NCBI GenBank assembly: GCA_964034945.1
Contig: OZ035962.1
Span: 95,852,284-95,916,283, forward strand
Length of the DNA: 64,000 bases
Direction of reading: 5' to 3'
DNA from: Chrysopilus asiliformis
Lineage: Eukaryota > Arthropoda > Insecta > Diptera > Rhagionidae
A program made the position numbers and the translations under genes. This document shows positions 34,548-45,027 of the stretch, piece after piece. The notes under the pieces are model-generated. The model saw only the letters and a list, made by a program, of their open reading frames with translations, did not search any database and was not told where the DNA came from. Position 1 is the first letter of the stretch. Every line of letters begins with the position of its first letter.

Positions 34548-35195
34548 TTAACCTGGCCTCCTTCGAGTAGTCCTTTTTGGTGTTGGCTTTCTCTTAGTTG
34601 TCACCTTCCTAGTTGTCCTCTTCTTAGTAGTCCTCTTCTTAGTAGTTCTTTTTTTAGTAGTTAATTTCTTTGTGGTTATCTTCTTTTTTGTAGTTTCAGG
34701 AGCGGAAGTTGTTGCAGTTTTTTCTTCCTCTTTTTTAGCTGCCTCTTCAGCTGCCTTTTCTTCTTCCGCTGCCTTTTCTTCGGCTGCCTTTTCTTCTTCA
34801 GCTGCCTTTTCTTCGGCTGCCTTTTCTTCTTCTTCGGCTGCCTTTTCTTCTTCAGCTGCCTTTTCTTCGGCTGCTTTTTCTTCTTCAGCTGCCTTTTCTT
34901 CGGCTGCCTTTTCTTCTTCTTCGGCTGCCTTTTCTTCTTCAGCTGCCTTTTCTTCGGCTGCCTTTTCTTCTTCAGCTGCCTTTTCTTCGGCTGCCTTTTC
35001 TTCTTCAGCTGCCTTTTCTTCGGCTGCCTTTTCTTCTTCAGCTGCTTTTTCTTCGGCTGCTTTTTCTGCGGCTGCCGCTTCTGCGGCTGCCTTTTCTTCG
35101 GCGGTTGTCGTATCTTCTCGACGACTTCTCACATTGGCTCCGCAAGTCATCGAGGAAAATGCCAAAAAAGTTAGAAAAATTACAAAGTATTTCAT
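34548..35195 (-). CDS. Secreted hendecad-repeat protein 2, 215 aa
   Basis: The signal peptide (residues 1-19, ending MTCG) is followed by ANV, then RSRR at 23-26, a canonical furin-type site. Residues about 30-155 are repeats of [11 protein letters not shown], an 11-residue period that would form a continuous amphipathic helix; the period recalls group 3 LEA proteins, but those are not built like this and I do not claim homology. The tail (about 160-215) is basic with TTKKR units and ends RRRPG. The only cysteine is in the signal peptide. It is the shortest of the family; its 3' and 5' flanks match genes 4 and 5, so these three are one subfamily. Function unknown; extracellular structural or adhesive role inferred. 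Confidence 0.87.
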   Translation of the reverse strand: MKYFVIFLTFLAFSSMTCGANVRSRREDTTTAEEKAAAEAAAAEKAAEEKAAEEEKAAEEKAAEEEKAAEEKAAEEEKAAEEKAAEEEKAAEEEEKAAEEKAAEEEKAAEEKAAEEEKAAEEEEKAAEEKAAEEEKAAEEKAAEEEKAAEEAAKKEEEKTATTSAPETTKKKITTKKLTTKKRTTKKRTTKKRTTRKVTTKRKPTPKRTTRRRPG

Positions 35196-35216
35196 TGTAA
35201 CAGTCGCTTCCTTTAG

Positions 35217-35292
35217 CTACAAAAAAAAAAAAAAATTTTATCAAAACTCGCAGATGTTTTAAAAGTTTTTTAAGACAAATGTTGCTTTATAC
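35217..35292 (-). other. 5'-UTR intron of gene 2 (76 nt)
   Basis: Donor GAAG|GTATAA and acceptor in a long T run (tttttttgtag). Leaves 21 nt before the ATG. Confidence 0.65.
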
Positions 35293-35344
35293 CTTCTTTT
35301 AACAAAGTGAAGTTAAACTTACTCTAGAATATATTTTTTACGCG

Positions 35345-35352
35345 TATTTATA
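35345..35352 (-). promoter_or_regulatory. TATA box of gene 2
   Basis: TATAAATA in the context ggTATAAATAcgcg, identical in genes 4 and 5. The leader exon is about 30 nt. Confidence 0.7.
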
Positions 35353-35507
35353 CCAAAATTACTAATATTTAGACAACTAATTCTATTGACTTATTCAAAA
35401 GCTGTCTTCGGTTTCAAATAACATTCATTTAAATTCAATGAAATTAAACTCGTTACAGTTTATACAATTGTTGAAAACGTTTTTATTTGCGAAACATAGC
35501 AATTTCT

Positions 35508-35515
35508 TTGACGCA
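35508..35515 (-). promoter_or_regulatory. TTGACGCA upstream element of gene 2
   Basis: Lies 156 bp upstream of the TATA box, followed by 'cttccaaaaatatg' as in genes 4 and 5. Confidence 0.55.
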
Positions 35516-35559
35516 CTTCCAAAAATATGATATAAATATTGCGTATTAAAAAAAAATAT

Positions 35560-36095
35560 TTTGTAACTTTGAACGTCTTAGAGAGGGTCTTGTGCGGTAT
35601 TTATCGTAATTAGAACGTCAAAGCAATTTTTACTTCCTCTCAGCGTTGCTAAGAATGAAAGAATGGTATTCATGACGGTAACTGATTCGAGAACGGGAAC
35701 TGACAGAAACTTTCTGATCAGCACGATATCCGATTCAGACAAAATTAATTGGATGTCTATCGGTTTGTGGGTCTGTCGGTCTTTCCGTTTTACGTATCTC
35801 AAATAACTCGCTAGCTACTTAAAAATTTTTGTCGATGGGTTTTACAAAAATCGTAGTTCTCTGTCAACTTTTGGAAAAGTAACGTTAACGGGTACCAACT
35901 ATGGGTCTTTGATAAAAATGCACACGGTCAAATTTAAAGAAAATAAAATTTCCTACATTTTATTTCTTCTTCAACGGCTTTGTTATCTCTAACAGTTTCT
36001 AGTAATTTCGAAAAAAGTTTTTTTTTATATATTTTTTCCGAAAATTTTAAATATTGCAGAGGAAAGTTTTGTGTTGATCATAATTGATATTTTTT
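35560..36095 (+). mobile_element. R3-family repeat copy
   Basis: Contains 'gtctgtcggtctttccgttt', 'ctcaaataactcgct', 'atcaacttt'-type core in reverse, and the R3 right end 'ggaaagttttgtgttgatca'. No microsatellite expansion in this copy. Confidence 0.5.
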
Positions 36096-36164
36096 AATGA
36101 CATCTATTACAAAAACATAAAAATTTTCAAAACCGTTGAATTTGGTAAAAAAAAATTATGAATA

Positions 36165-36483
36165 AAAAAAACACTTTAAAAAGCAAGTTTTATAACCTTA
36201 TACACTTTCAAAATGCACTAAAAAGTAAAAAAACAAGTTTAAAGTTTCACAAAAAATGTTTTTATAAATTGCGTGTTGTAGTGAAAATATAAAGTGTGCT
36301 GCTTTGCACAGTATGAAACCGCTATTACAGATTCAAGAGCAAATGCAACGTCACACACTTTATATTTTCACAACAACACGCAATTTATAAAAACATTTTT
36401 TGTGAAACTTTAAACTTGTTTTTTTTACTTTTTAGTGCATTTTGAAAGTGTATAAGGTTATAAAACTTGTTTTTTAAAGTGTT
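36165..36483. repeat. Large palindrome (about 120-bp arms)
   Basis: The left arm from about 36171 to 36290 ('aacactttaaaaagcaag...caatttataaa' region) is matched in reverse complement by about 36360-36482 with few mismatches, around a spacer of about 70 bp. It lies directly beside the R3 copy and may be a foldback element. Confidence 0.75.
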
Positions 36484-36559
36484 CTTTTTTTATTATTTTA
36501 TACTTTTTAGTCTTGAATTAGCCTACCAAAAACCTCCAGAAAAGATCTTTCGCGGGAAA

Positions 36560-36975
36560 TTTGAGCAAAAGGAAACTCACGTTATCTTTGCAGGACATTC
36601 CGTTATCATTACAGAATTTTAAATATCAGAGTCGGAGTCAGCGACCCCGAAAACCCCCTAATGCCATTTTTCCCCGGGAACGACGGGAAAAGGATATTTA
36701 CGTCATGTTTGCAGGACCTTCCGTTTTGAATTTTGAAAATCTAACACCGGATTCGTGATCAGCGACCCCGAAAACCCCCTGATGCCAGTTTTTCCCGGGA
36801 AAGACGGGAAAAGGATATTTACGTCATCCTTACTGGACCTTCCGTTTCTAATTTCGAAAATCTAACACCGAATTCGTGATCAGCGACCCCGAAAACCCCC
36901 TAATGCAATTTTTTCCCGGAAAAAATGGGAAAAAGGATATTTGTGTTATTCTTACAGGAGATTCCATTATCTGTA
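36560..36975. repeat. Tandem repeat with about 120-bp period, three-plus units
   Basis: 'gcgaccccgaaaaccccct' recurs at 36641, 36762 and 36882, each followed by a 'cccgggaa' motif, 'aaaaggatattt' and 'ggaccttccgtt'. A related single unit, inverted, lies at about 60470-60560 in the duplicated right end. Non-coding. Confidence 0.85.
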
Positions 36976-37296
36976 CAAGCATGGAGTAGTAAAAATATTG
37001 AACTGTTACCGGAACTACGCAAGGTGACAAAATTTCATCTTCCTAGATTGCATAGTTTTGGAGATATAAGGTTCCAAAAATTCCAGAGATAGACACATAG
37101 CCAGCCAGGTAGCCAGGTCGCGACAAATCAACTTAATAGAAAGTGTATAAAAAAAGCGATTATGTTTACTGTAATTATGTAAATAATTACTCTTAGCGTT
37201 GTAGATTACGAATTTTGCTGAGATAACTATTATAGATTTTTATTGCAAATTAAATGTAAAGTGACAACTACAATTGCCAGGAAGAATTGTAAGATA

Positions 37297-37402
37297 CAGC
37301 CGAACCTGGATAAGTGGGACCTGAGGAAATGGGAAACCTCTATAACTGCGGGAAACTTAGGGTAAGTGGTCCCGTAAGTTGCCCCTTATCCAAGTTCGAC
37401 TG
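37297..37402. mobile_element. Small TA-flanked MITE (106 bp)
   Basis: The ends are CAGCCGAACCTGGATAAG and an imperfect complement, flanked by TA on both sides. This CAGTCGAACCT-type terminus is common in insect Tc1/mariner MITEs. Confidence 0.75.
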
Positions 37403-37404
37403 TA

Positions 37405-39637
37405 CTCTATTTTGAAAATTTCAGACAGAATTTTCATAGAAATTTTTCAAATTCTATGAGAAAGGGGAAGTGCCCCAACAAACATTTCGTGCCTTGATGT
37501 GACCACCTTCGATTTTCAAAACAAAAACGTTGTCTCGGCGTCATTGCGCAGGAATTGTTCCCAACATTTGCCTCTGACGGCACATTTCCCATTTGGGAAA
37601 AGTTAAAGGAATAGTGACTAAATTGTTACCACAAAAGTTCCCACGCGGGCAAAGTGGAAATGCGGGCACAGTTGTGCCTCGGCGGGAATTTTTTATTGTC
37701 ACACAATCGTCGCTGTTACGTTTCAGTACCAGGCAATTGTAAGGAATAACTGTCAATTTTTATTTTATGTCATTCAGTTTCTTGTTCTTGTAAAATATGG
37801 AAAAACAATTTGAAATGCTCAGAGAGAATAGCAAAAGTGTGGGAAATAGAAAGCGTCCATAATATTTCTCTAACTGCAAGGCTTCCATAAAATCTTGTGC
37901 AAAACATTTCACCTTGCATTGCATTTTTACCCAGTTTTTTCAGAAGTAGAGGAAAAATTCTTTCTAATTCTGTCGATTTGCAATTTCGTCATATGTTTTG
38001 GCCAAAAAAGGAAGGAGTTTTGTTCTCTATTGGACGGTACTGCAGTATAGTTCCATTCTCGCCAGTTTCTACTACTTTTTCAAGATAAATTAACTTCACA
38101 AAGATTTCAATTGAACTGTCAATTCACCCACGAAAAATGTGTGTGTGGCACAAATACTTGCGCAAATCAACAAATATCGTACTACTAGAATCCATTTGCT
38201 ATCTCCTCAAACGACAAAAAGTTCTAAAGAAAATAAGGGACAAAGCTAATAATCTCTGGGAAATTTAAATTCTGGAAAAAAGTGCTTATGCAGGTCCCCG
38301 ACGGAATATTATTCAATTCCTATACCGATTATTCATATTAATATTCAGAGCTGCCACATACAATAATATGCAATTCCCTAAAAAATGCTTGCAACCTGTT
38401 ATAAGTCTTATGAGTTCGACGTAAAACATATAAGTCAAGTGTTATATTCAGAAATGATTCGAACATCTGACTTCACTAAAGTCGGCCATTTCATATTACG
38501 TATTCACAGTCACTTACAAAATGGCAAAGTAAAAACTAAATCTGAAAATTTTCAAGGCGAATGGGGAAAACAGTTCTGTAACTGAAATATCTGATTTGTG
38601 ATGTAAATTAAAGAATGTGTCGTCCAGAGCCACCAATTGAACATGTAAAAATTGCTGGGGAACCTAAAAGCGAGGGCGACAAAAATTCAAATTTCCTTTT
38701 AATGTCTGAATTACCAAAATAACTACAATGAAAGTTAAAGTTTAGACAATTTTTATTTTCTTTATCTATTGTAAAACACTATCAAAAAATCGTTAGTTTT
38801 CGAAATAATGTAAAAAAAGGTTTTTGGAGTTTTAGTGAAAAACCAATTCTGGCAAATTTCAATATCTTTAACTTCCATTACATATTTTCGGAGAAAATTG
38901 CGAAAAATAGCATTTCGATTTTTAAAATCCGGTATATTTTTTGCCAAAAGTAGATATAATCGTCCGGAAATTAAAATTCAAAATGCCACAAAATATTTCT
39001 ATTTAATAAAAGTTAAGCTGTTTTTCAGAGGTGCTCGGGAAATGTGTTCTGGGCAAAATAACAAGGTCAACCATTTCTATGAATACAATATTTACAACGC
39101 ACTACGTATTCGGCATTGCATCCAAGCAAGTGTTAAAATAAATATATATGCTGTATGTGCCCCGCGAGCCTCTAAATTTTGATTGGAAAGCAATTTCACT
39201 TCAAAACTTACTGCAACGTGACCACAACAGTTTTTAATTTCTGAGCGATGGTAATTTTAGTTGCCACCGTATTTCACTTTTAAATATGGCGGTGATTTTG
39301 TTAAACGATTTGCGAGTTTTGTAAATCTAATTAAAGGCTTTTTAAATACTATTTCATGAACCTGATTAGGAAAAAATCAGTTTTTGGAATAATATCTTTT
39401 CTTAGAAATTAGTTTGAATCGTTTTTTGTTAAAGTTTTTATGCCCATTTTTTCAGATTTTCATGAAAAATTTCCCTTTTTTTGCAAAATTATGAGGAGGA
39501 GTAATTTTTTTAGGAAGTAACACAAGCACTTTCATCGAAAAATTTCATTCGTTTGGAGTCTTTGATCTGAAAAATCGTCCAAATGCCATTATTTAATTTG
39601 ATTCAGATTGGCATTCATAAAATATGTCTTCCATTAT
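37405..39637. other. Intergenic, no gene recognised
   Basis: AT-rich except 37480-37760. Frames at 37541-37756 (minus) and 38835-39182 (plus) lack recognisable features and have no supporting signals. Confidence 0.45.
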
Positions 39638-39641
39638 TTAA

Positions 39642-40278
39642 CCCTCATACTGTCCTCAAGAAAAATAACGTATGATATCTTCGTGGGTCAAGAATGACCC
39701 TCTACATTTTCACATAAAAATAGGTTTTCTCTTACCCCTCATGCTGTCAGTCAGTCAGTTCAATCACCAGCAGTGGCAACTCTTTTTTTTCATATTATTT
39801 CAGTCGTTTATTTTGCGAAAAAATCGATTTTTTCCCGTATTTTTTTTGTGAGTTAACTGTCGTTAAGAAAAATAACGTATGATGTCTTCGTGGGTCAAGA
39901 ATGACCCTCTACATTTTTCACATAAAAATAGGTTTTCTCTTAAATAAATTGATTTTTTATTACACTTTGAGTGGAACCACAAAAAGTTTTTGCGCTATAG
40001 AGAAATAAAAATTAATTAGAATGTAAATAAAAATTAATTAGAATGTTGCAGGCAGTGAGAAACACTAGGGTCATTTATGACCCATGAAGACTACACCCGT
40101 CACAATTTTCAGTGCTCTTCAATGGATTAAAATATGAAAAAATAGATTATTGTTTTCGGTATTCAAAAGAAATTTGTTCACTGGGCCTAGACCATACAAA
40201 CATTGTTCATGTAGTTGAGAAGATACTTTTAATTAAAATCGAATTTGGGTCAGAAATGACCCGAGGACAGTATGAGGG
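39642..40278. mobile_element. piggyBac-type MITE (637 bp)
   Basis: 16-bp perfect terminal repeats CCCTCATACTGTCCTC, flanked by TTAA at 39638-39641 and 40279-40282, the hallmark target of piggyBac elements. The interior has two copies of a block of about 77 bp containing 'aataacgtatgat' and 'cgtgggtcaagaatgaccct'. No transposase frame remains. Confidence 0.9.
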
Positions 40279-40282
40279 TTAA

Positions 40283-41313
40283 GAATATTCGATGAAGCTA
40301 CACATAAACACATTCGATGGAAGTACACATTTATAAATGTTTTATAACCATCACACCTAATACAATTTTCGCATATTTATAGTATTAAGTACCTTCTGTT
40401 TACACACACTATTAAAAAACGAATGACAGATTCCATATTAAACAGCGACGTCGTTGTTACCTCAAACCGTGTGCCTCCGAAGGCATATTCTTGGGAAAAG
40501 TGTTGCGCCAAATACGTCACGTACGCATCACTCAAACGTCGCTGTTAAGTCACAACTGTTCCTCCGGAGGCACCAAATCTTCAACAGCGACGTCGCTGTG
40601 ACCCAAATGTGTAAATCAATGTTAGTTGGGTGGTGGTCCAATTGAATCCTAATGTACGGAAGAGTTATATCAAATTATGTATTCTGAACATATTTTGTTT
40701 TTATAAACTTTAACAACAAAAATAATTGAAATTTCATATTAAAAAATGGGGTCCCGAATTAACGTATAGTTATAACGTATAGACAAAAAAATGTTTTCAC
40801 TTACGTCAGCGATCTGTCATTTTTGGCCAAGCATTACTATTTATTTTCAGGTGGGGCTTATCATCCCAACATCGCCATATTATAAATATTCGTATAGAAA
40901 AAGCTAAGGCCCACCCAGTGGCATAGTCAGAAGAGGATTAAAAAAATCTAAAAATGTCATTACTTTTTTCACAGACCCCGTGGAAGCCCCCTCTCCCCCT
41001 CCCCACCCACACTCCCTGGCTTCACCACTGGCCCAACCTACATTTTTTATGTTCACGCCCTGAGTATAAGAAACTTTTACCTGTGCTTAAGAATGAATAA
41101 AGTCAATGTTAAAGTGCCTATATAGTATCCCTGAATCGAAGGTTGGAGAAGCATGCTGTAAAACGGTGCATATTGGTTGGTTTTACCCTACAATCATTTG
41201 GTGAATATTTTAACTTCAAAGTTTGATTAACTTTGATAAAGTTTATCGTGATAATTTTGAAATTACGCAAAGCTAATGTAGAAAAAACTCAAAATTACAG
41301 AAACAACTTTGTT
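40283..41313. other. Intergenic, 3' side of gene 3
   Basis: Contains the GACGTCG repeat cluster annotated at 40441-40610. The rest shows no coding region. Confidence 0.45.
40441..40610. repeat. Cluster of AACAGCGACGTCG motifs
   Basis: The motif occurs at 40441 and about 40583 in direct orientation and once in reverse near 40535 (cgtcgctgtt), along with 'gcctccgaaggc' and 'cctccggagg' palindromes. This is a compact GC-rich island in AT-rich DNA. GACGTC resembles a CRE core; role unknown. Confidence 0.55.
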
Positions 41314-41319
41314 TTTATT
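41314..41319 (-). terminator. Poly(A) signal of secreted gene 3
   Basis: AATAAA on the gene strand, about 45 nt past the stop. Confidence 0.6.
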
Positions 41320-41363
41320 TCCCATCTTAAAATATTTTCAAGTTCATTTTTGTTAAATTTTTT

Positions 41364-42851
41364 TTAGCCTGGCCTCCTTTTAGTAGTCTTTTTTACGGTG
41401 GTCCTCACGGTAGTCCTCGTTGTTGGTATTTTAGTAGTTTTCTTAGTCGTTTTTACAGTGGGCTTTTGAGTGATTTTCTTAGTCGTTTTTACAGTGGGCT
41501 TTTTAGTGGTTTTCTTAGTCGTTTTTACAGTGGGCTTTTGAGTGATTTTCTTAGTCGTTTTTACAGTGGGCTTTTGAGTGATTTTCTTAGTTGTTTTTAC
41601 AGTGGGCTTTTTAGTGGTTTTCTTAGTCGTTTTTAAAGTGGGCTTTTTAGTGGTTTTCTTAGTTGTTTTCCTGGTAGTAATTTTCTTTTTGGTGGTTCTT
41701 TTAGTGGCTATAGTCGTTTTTGGCCGTTTTGTTGTTGAAGTAACTGGTTTCTCTGTCTCATCCTCGATTTCCTCATCTGTATATTCTTCTGGATCTTCTT
41801 CCGTTTCCTCATCTGTATATTCTTCTGGATCTTCTTCTGTTTCTTCATCTGTATATTCTTCTGGGTCTTCTTCTGTCTGCTCTTCTGTGTTTCCTTCTCC
41901 GTTTTCTTCTGCGCCTTCTTCTGCGCCTTCTTCTGCGCCTTCTTCTGCGTCTTCTTCTGCGTTCCCTTCAGTGTCTTCTTCTGCGTTCTCTTCCGCGTCT
42001 TCCTCTACGTTCTCTTCCGCGCCTTCTTCTGCGTTCTCTTCCGCGCCTTCTTCTGCGCCTTCTTCTGCGCCTTCTTCTGCGCCTTCTTCTGCGCCTTCTT
42101 CTGCGCCTTCTTCTGCGTCTTCTTCTGCGTTCCCTTCAGTGTCTTCTTCTGCGTTCTCTTCCGCGTCTTCCTCTGCGTTCTCTTCCGCGCTTTCTTCTGC
42201 GCCTTCTTCTGCGCCTTCTTCTGCGCCTTCTTCTGCGTCTTCTTCTGCGTTCCCTTCAGTATCTTCTTCTGCGTTCTCTTCTGCGTCTTCCTCTGCGTTC
42301 TCTTCTGCGCCTTCTTCTGCGTTCCCTTCAGTGTCTTCTTCTGCGTTCTCTTCCGCGTCTTCCTCTGCGTTCTCTTCCGCGCCTTCTTCTGCGCCTTCTT
42401 CTGCGCCTTCTTCTGCGCCTTCTTCTGCGCCTTCTTCTGCGCCTTCTTCTGCGTCTTCTTCTGCGTTCCCTTCAGTATCTTCTTCTGCGTTCTCTTCTGC
42501 GTCTTCCTCTGCGTTCTCTTCTGCGCCTTCTTCTGCGTCTTCTTCTGCGTTCCCTTCAGTGTCTTCTTCTGCGTTCTCTTCCGCGTCTTCTTCTGCGTTC
42601 TCTTCCGCGCCTTCTTCTGCGCCTTCTTCTGCGCCTTCTTCTGCGCCTTCTTCTGCGCCTTCTTCTGCGTCTTCTTCTGCCTGCTCTTCTTCTCCGTTAT
42701 CTTCCATATTTTCTTCGGGATTTTCTTCCCCCTGCTCTTCAGATCCCTCCTCAGTTTTCACTGCTGCTGAATCACCACGGTGACGCCGCACATTTGCTCC
42801 GAATGTGCCCGAAATCACAAGAGCCGTTATAAAAATCGTAAGGAACCGCAT
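41364..42851 (-). CDS. Secreted acidic/basic diblock protein 3, 495 aa
   Basis: A signal peptide (1-18, ending GTFG) is followed by ANV and RRHR at 22-25. Residues about 26-367 are almost entirely Glu, Ala, Gly, Asn and Asp, as four-residue units (AEEG, AEEN, AEED) in higher-order blocks such as AEENAEEDTEGNAEED, ending with three EDPEEYTDEETE units. Residues about 368-495 are basic, built from a 12-residue unit (KTTKKITQKPTV, 36 bp), ending TTKRRPG. There are no cysteines. Net charge therefore switches sharply from strongly negative to strongly positive. It shares promoter layout and an acidic EEY motif with gene 1. It is inferred to be a structural or adhesive secretion; no homologue is recognised. 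The long plus-strand frame over it is a repeat shadow. Confidence 0.88.
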   Translation of the reverse strand: MRFLTIFITALVISGTFGANVRRHRGDSAAVKTEEGSEEQGEENPEENMEDNGEEEQAEEDAEEGAEEGAEEGAEEGAEEGAEENAEEDAEENAEEDTEGNAEEDAEEGAEENAEEDAEENAEEDTEGNAEEDAEEGAEEGAEEGAEEGAEEGAEEGAEENAEEDAEENAEEDTEGNAEEGAEENAEEDAEENAEEDTEGNAEEDAEEGAEEGAEEGAEESAEENAEEDAEENAEEDTEGNAEEDAEEGAEEGAEEGAEEGAEEGAEEGAEENAEEGAEENVEEDAEENAEEDTEGNAEEDAEEGAEEGAEEGAEENGEGNTEEQTEEDPEEYTDEETEEDPEEYTDEETEEDPEEYTDEEIEDETEKPVTSTTKRPKTTIATKRTTKKKITTRKTTKKTTKKPTLKTTKKTTKKPTVKTTKKITQKPTVKTTKKITQKPTVKTTKKTTKKPTVKTTKKITQKPTVKTTKKTTKIPTTRTTVRTTVKKTTKRRPG

Positions 42852-42867
42852 TGTAACAAATAGTTAT

Positions 42868-42976
42868 CTGTTCAAGTTTTATGAAGAAAGGACAATTTAA
42901 TTATAAAGTGTTTAATAAAATTAATTAGGTTAAAATATTATTTAAAAAATCACATTAATAGAAGTTTTTCAATTAC
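42868..42976 (-). other. 5'-UTR intron of gene 3 (109 nt)
   Basis: Donor AAAGTAG|GTAATT, nearly identical to gene 1, and acceptor 'acttgaacag'. Leaves 16 nt before the ATG. Confidence 0.65.
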
Positions 42977-43030
42977 CTACTTTCAAGAAACTATAATGGA
43001 AACTTAAGTAGAATAATATTTTCTCATGGT

Positions 43031-43037
43031 TTTTATA
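43031..43037 (-). promoter_or_regulatory. TATA box of gene 3
   Basis: TATAAAA on the gene strand, 61 nt before the leader donor site. Confidence 0.65.
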
Positions 43038-43195
43038 CCAAAAAACTAGATTATAATTGTTGTTATTCGAAGTTAGTATTCAATTGTCAACAATATTGAC
43101 AAATATTAAACTTGAATACTAAAAAGTGTACACAAATGTTAAAATTGAAATATGGTATTTTTTACTATTTCTTATTAACATTTGCCGCTTTTTTT

Positions 43196-43203
43196 TTGAC
43201 GCA
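43196..43203 (-). promoter_or_regulatory. TTGACGCA upstream element of gene 3
   Basis: 159 bp upstream of the TATA box. A second block shared with gene 1, 'caatattgacaaa...gaatactaaa', is at 43091-43121. Confidence 0.5.
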
Positions 43204-44106
43204 GCTGAGAGCTAAATTTCAAACTTTTCACACTAAAATTGTTAATTGAATCATTAAAATATGTTTATTTAAGAAAATATTTGCTTTTTGTCTACAATAA
43301 ACAATTTTTTAGTACTTTTTTACTTAAGAGTATCAAAAATTTGGTTATAACATAGATAAAACTTGAAAACGAATCATCTCTCTAGATTATAGGCTCTCTA
43401 CTTAGGACTAAATAAATTTTACTGCAATAATCCTTTTATTCACTTGATAACCCAATTTTCTATATAAGCATTAATTTACGATCAATTTTGTTTATATGAA
43501 TTTTTAGTCTGACTTTCTTTTTGGGATGGGGGTTCCTTTTAGTGATCGTTTTGTGAGTAGGTGGCTATTTTAACTTATTGTCACAGATATATCCGAGGTA
43601 CTCGTTTGAGTACAGCGAGCGTTAATGTGTTAAGATATTTGATAAAAATATATTTTTTTCATATTTTTTCCGAAACTAAATATTGCAGAGGAACGTTTTG
43701 CGTTGATCACAACTGGTATTTGAAGTGAAGAGTAATTCTTGTGTAATTGGACTACGCTCTTTCTGTATTCTGAATTAGAATGAGTTTTCTGTAACTCATT
43801 CCGTTCCTGAGATAATGAGTACTTTTTACGTGTCTGTAAATCAGTTGTGCGATATCCGTAAGTTACTCAAGTAAGTGTTGATTTTTCGAAATATCCCGAA
43901 TTGTGCCATATTTTGACCGACCTCATATATTGCAATAACAAATCCCTAAACATAATATGGATATGGCACAAACTGAAAATTTCGTGTTTCATAGAAATTG
44001 CTAAAACTTCTTTTGTTTTTATGGAAACAGATATTTGGTCGAGTCAACGGTCTGAGTATTCAATGGGCCAAATTACAGGAAATGCAATCGACTAGTTTTT
44101 GAGTAA
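43204..44106. other. Intergenic with an R3 tail
   Basis: An R3-family right end ('attgcagaggaacgttttgc', then 'gttgatcacaactggt') is at about 43678-43722. No gene recognised; the frame at 43901-44095 has no features. Confidence 0.45.
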
Positions 44107-44928
44107 AGGGCCCTCTCCACGAGATACATGTATTACATACATCGGTGTTTGCGCAAGCCAATTTGATGATGGATGGGCAAGTATTCTTGTTTACGCATGT
44201 ATGTATGACAAAATCAAAATGATGAATGATCTTACCGCATACATGAATTCTCATGGATGGCGATGTTTGCGCATACATAGCGTGGTTAGTACGTTGCAGA
44301 CTGCCGACAAGATGACAACCTCGATCGGGAGTAATGTATTTTGTCGCGAGTTTTTGGCATTATATAGAGATTTGCCGGAATTATGGAAAGTGAAAAGCGA
44401 AGCATATAAAAAAATCATTTAATAATGCTGCATACGAAAAATTAGTGGAAAAATTCAACGAAATTGAATCGAACGTAGATCGGGAAATGGTCCGCAGAAA
44501 ATAAATAACATTCGCTGCAGCTACAGGCGGGAGCTGAAAAAAGTGGGAACATGCAAAAAAGCCGGAGCAAGTGTTAATGACATTTAAACGCCTTCCCTAT
44601 GGTATTACGATCTTCTCGATTTTTTGCGTTTCTCGATTTTTTGAGCGATGTGAAAATCGCTGTCGTTTTGCCAAGCAATTTTTTTTACCCAGTTTTCGTT
44701 TTTTTTTATTTATTTTTTAGGGCCTTGTAGGCATTCTAAAATTATTGCGATCGCTAAAGTAATGTCACTCATTTTTAAATTTAGTGTCAGTGTTTTGAAA
44801 ATTACAAAATATTACGGGAAACGCAACATACTCAATGATGGCTTTTGACAAACTAATGTATGCATGCACAAATTGGAATGCGCAAACAAACAATGTAATG
44901 TATACATGTATCTCGTGGATGGGGCCCT
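44107..44928 (+). mobile_element. PIF/Harbinger element remnant with MADF gene relic
   Basis: Terminal arms AGGGCCCTCTCCACGAGATA onward and the imperfect complement, flanked by TAA on both sides (44104-44106, 44929-44931). Inside, 44340-44585 encodes a MADF/Myb-SANT-like domain relic. PIF/Harbinger elements are known to carry such a DNA-binding protein next to the transposase. No transposase frame remains here. Confidence 0.8.
44340..44585 (+). pseudogene. MADF (Myb/SANT-like) domain pseudogene
   Basis: Begins with REFLALYRDLPELWKVKSEA, the typical first helix of MADF domains with its conserved Leu-Tyr and Leu-Trp positions. It continues after a frameshift near 44418 with AAYEKLVEKFNEIE and, after a second near 44502, with SYRRELKKV, the typical MADF third helix. 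Two frame disruptions and an in-frame stop show it is dead. In the family this domain binds DNA and, in Harbinger elements, helps the transposase. Confidence 0.75.
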
Positions 44929-45027
44929 TAAATAAGCTTGAATCTTTAAAGTTGATTTGCTTAAAACTAAGAAATTGGTGTATGGCACAAATGCGAAATC
45001 AAGTGACGAAATGTCGAAATTACATTA

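Noticed and set aside
34548..35195. Assignment of genes 2, 4 and 5 as LEA proteins
   Set aside because: Only the 11-residue period is shared. A secretion signal, convertase site and Thr-Lys tail are not LEA features, and low-complexity similarity is weak evidence.
34672..35262. Plus-strand [11 protein letters not shown] frame opposite gene 2
   Set aside because: Antisense of the hendecad repeat.
41578..42783. Plus-strand 401-codon frame opposite gene 3 (SSAPSSAPSS repeats)
   Set aside because: It is the complement of the acidic repeat of gene 3, has no signal peptide or transcription signals, and exists because the 12-bp repeat lacks stops on both strands.
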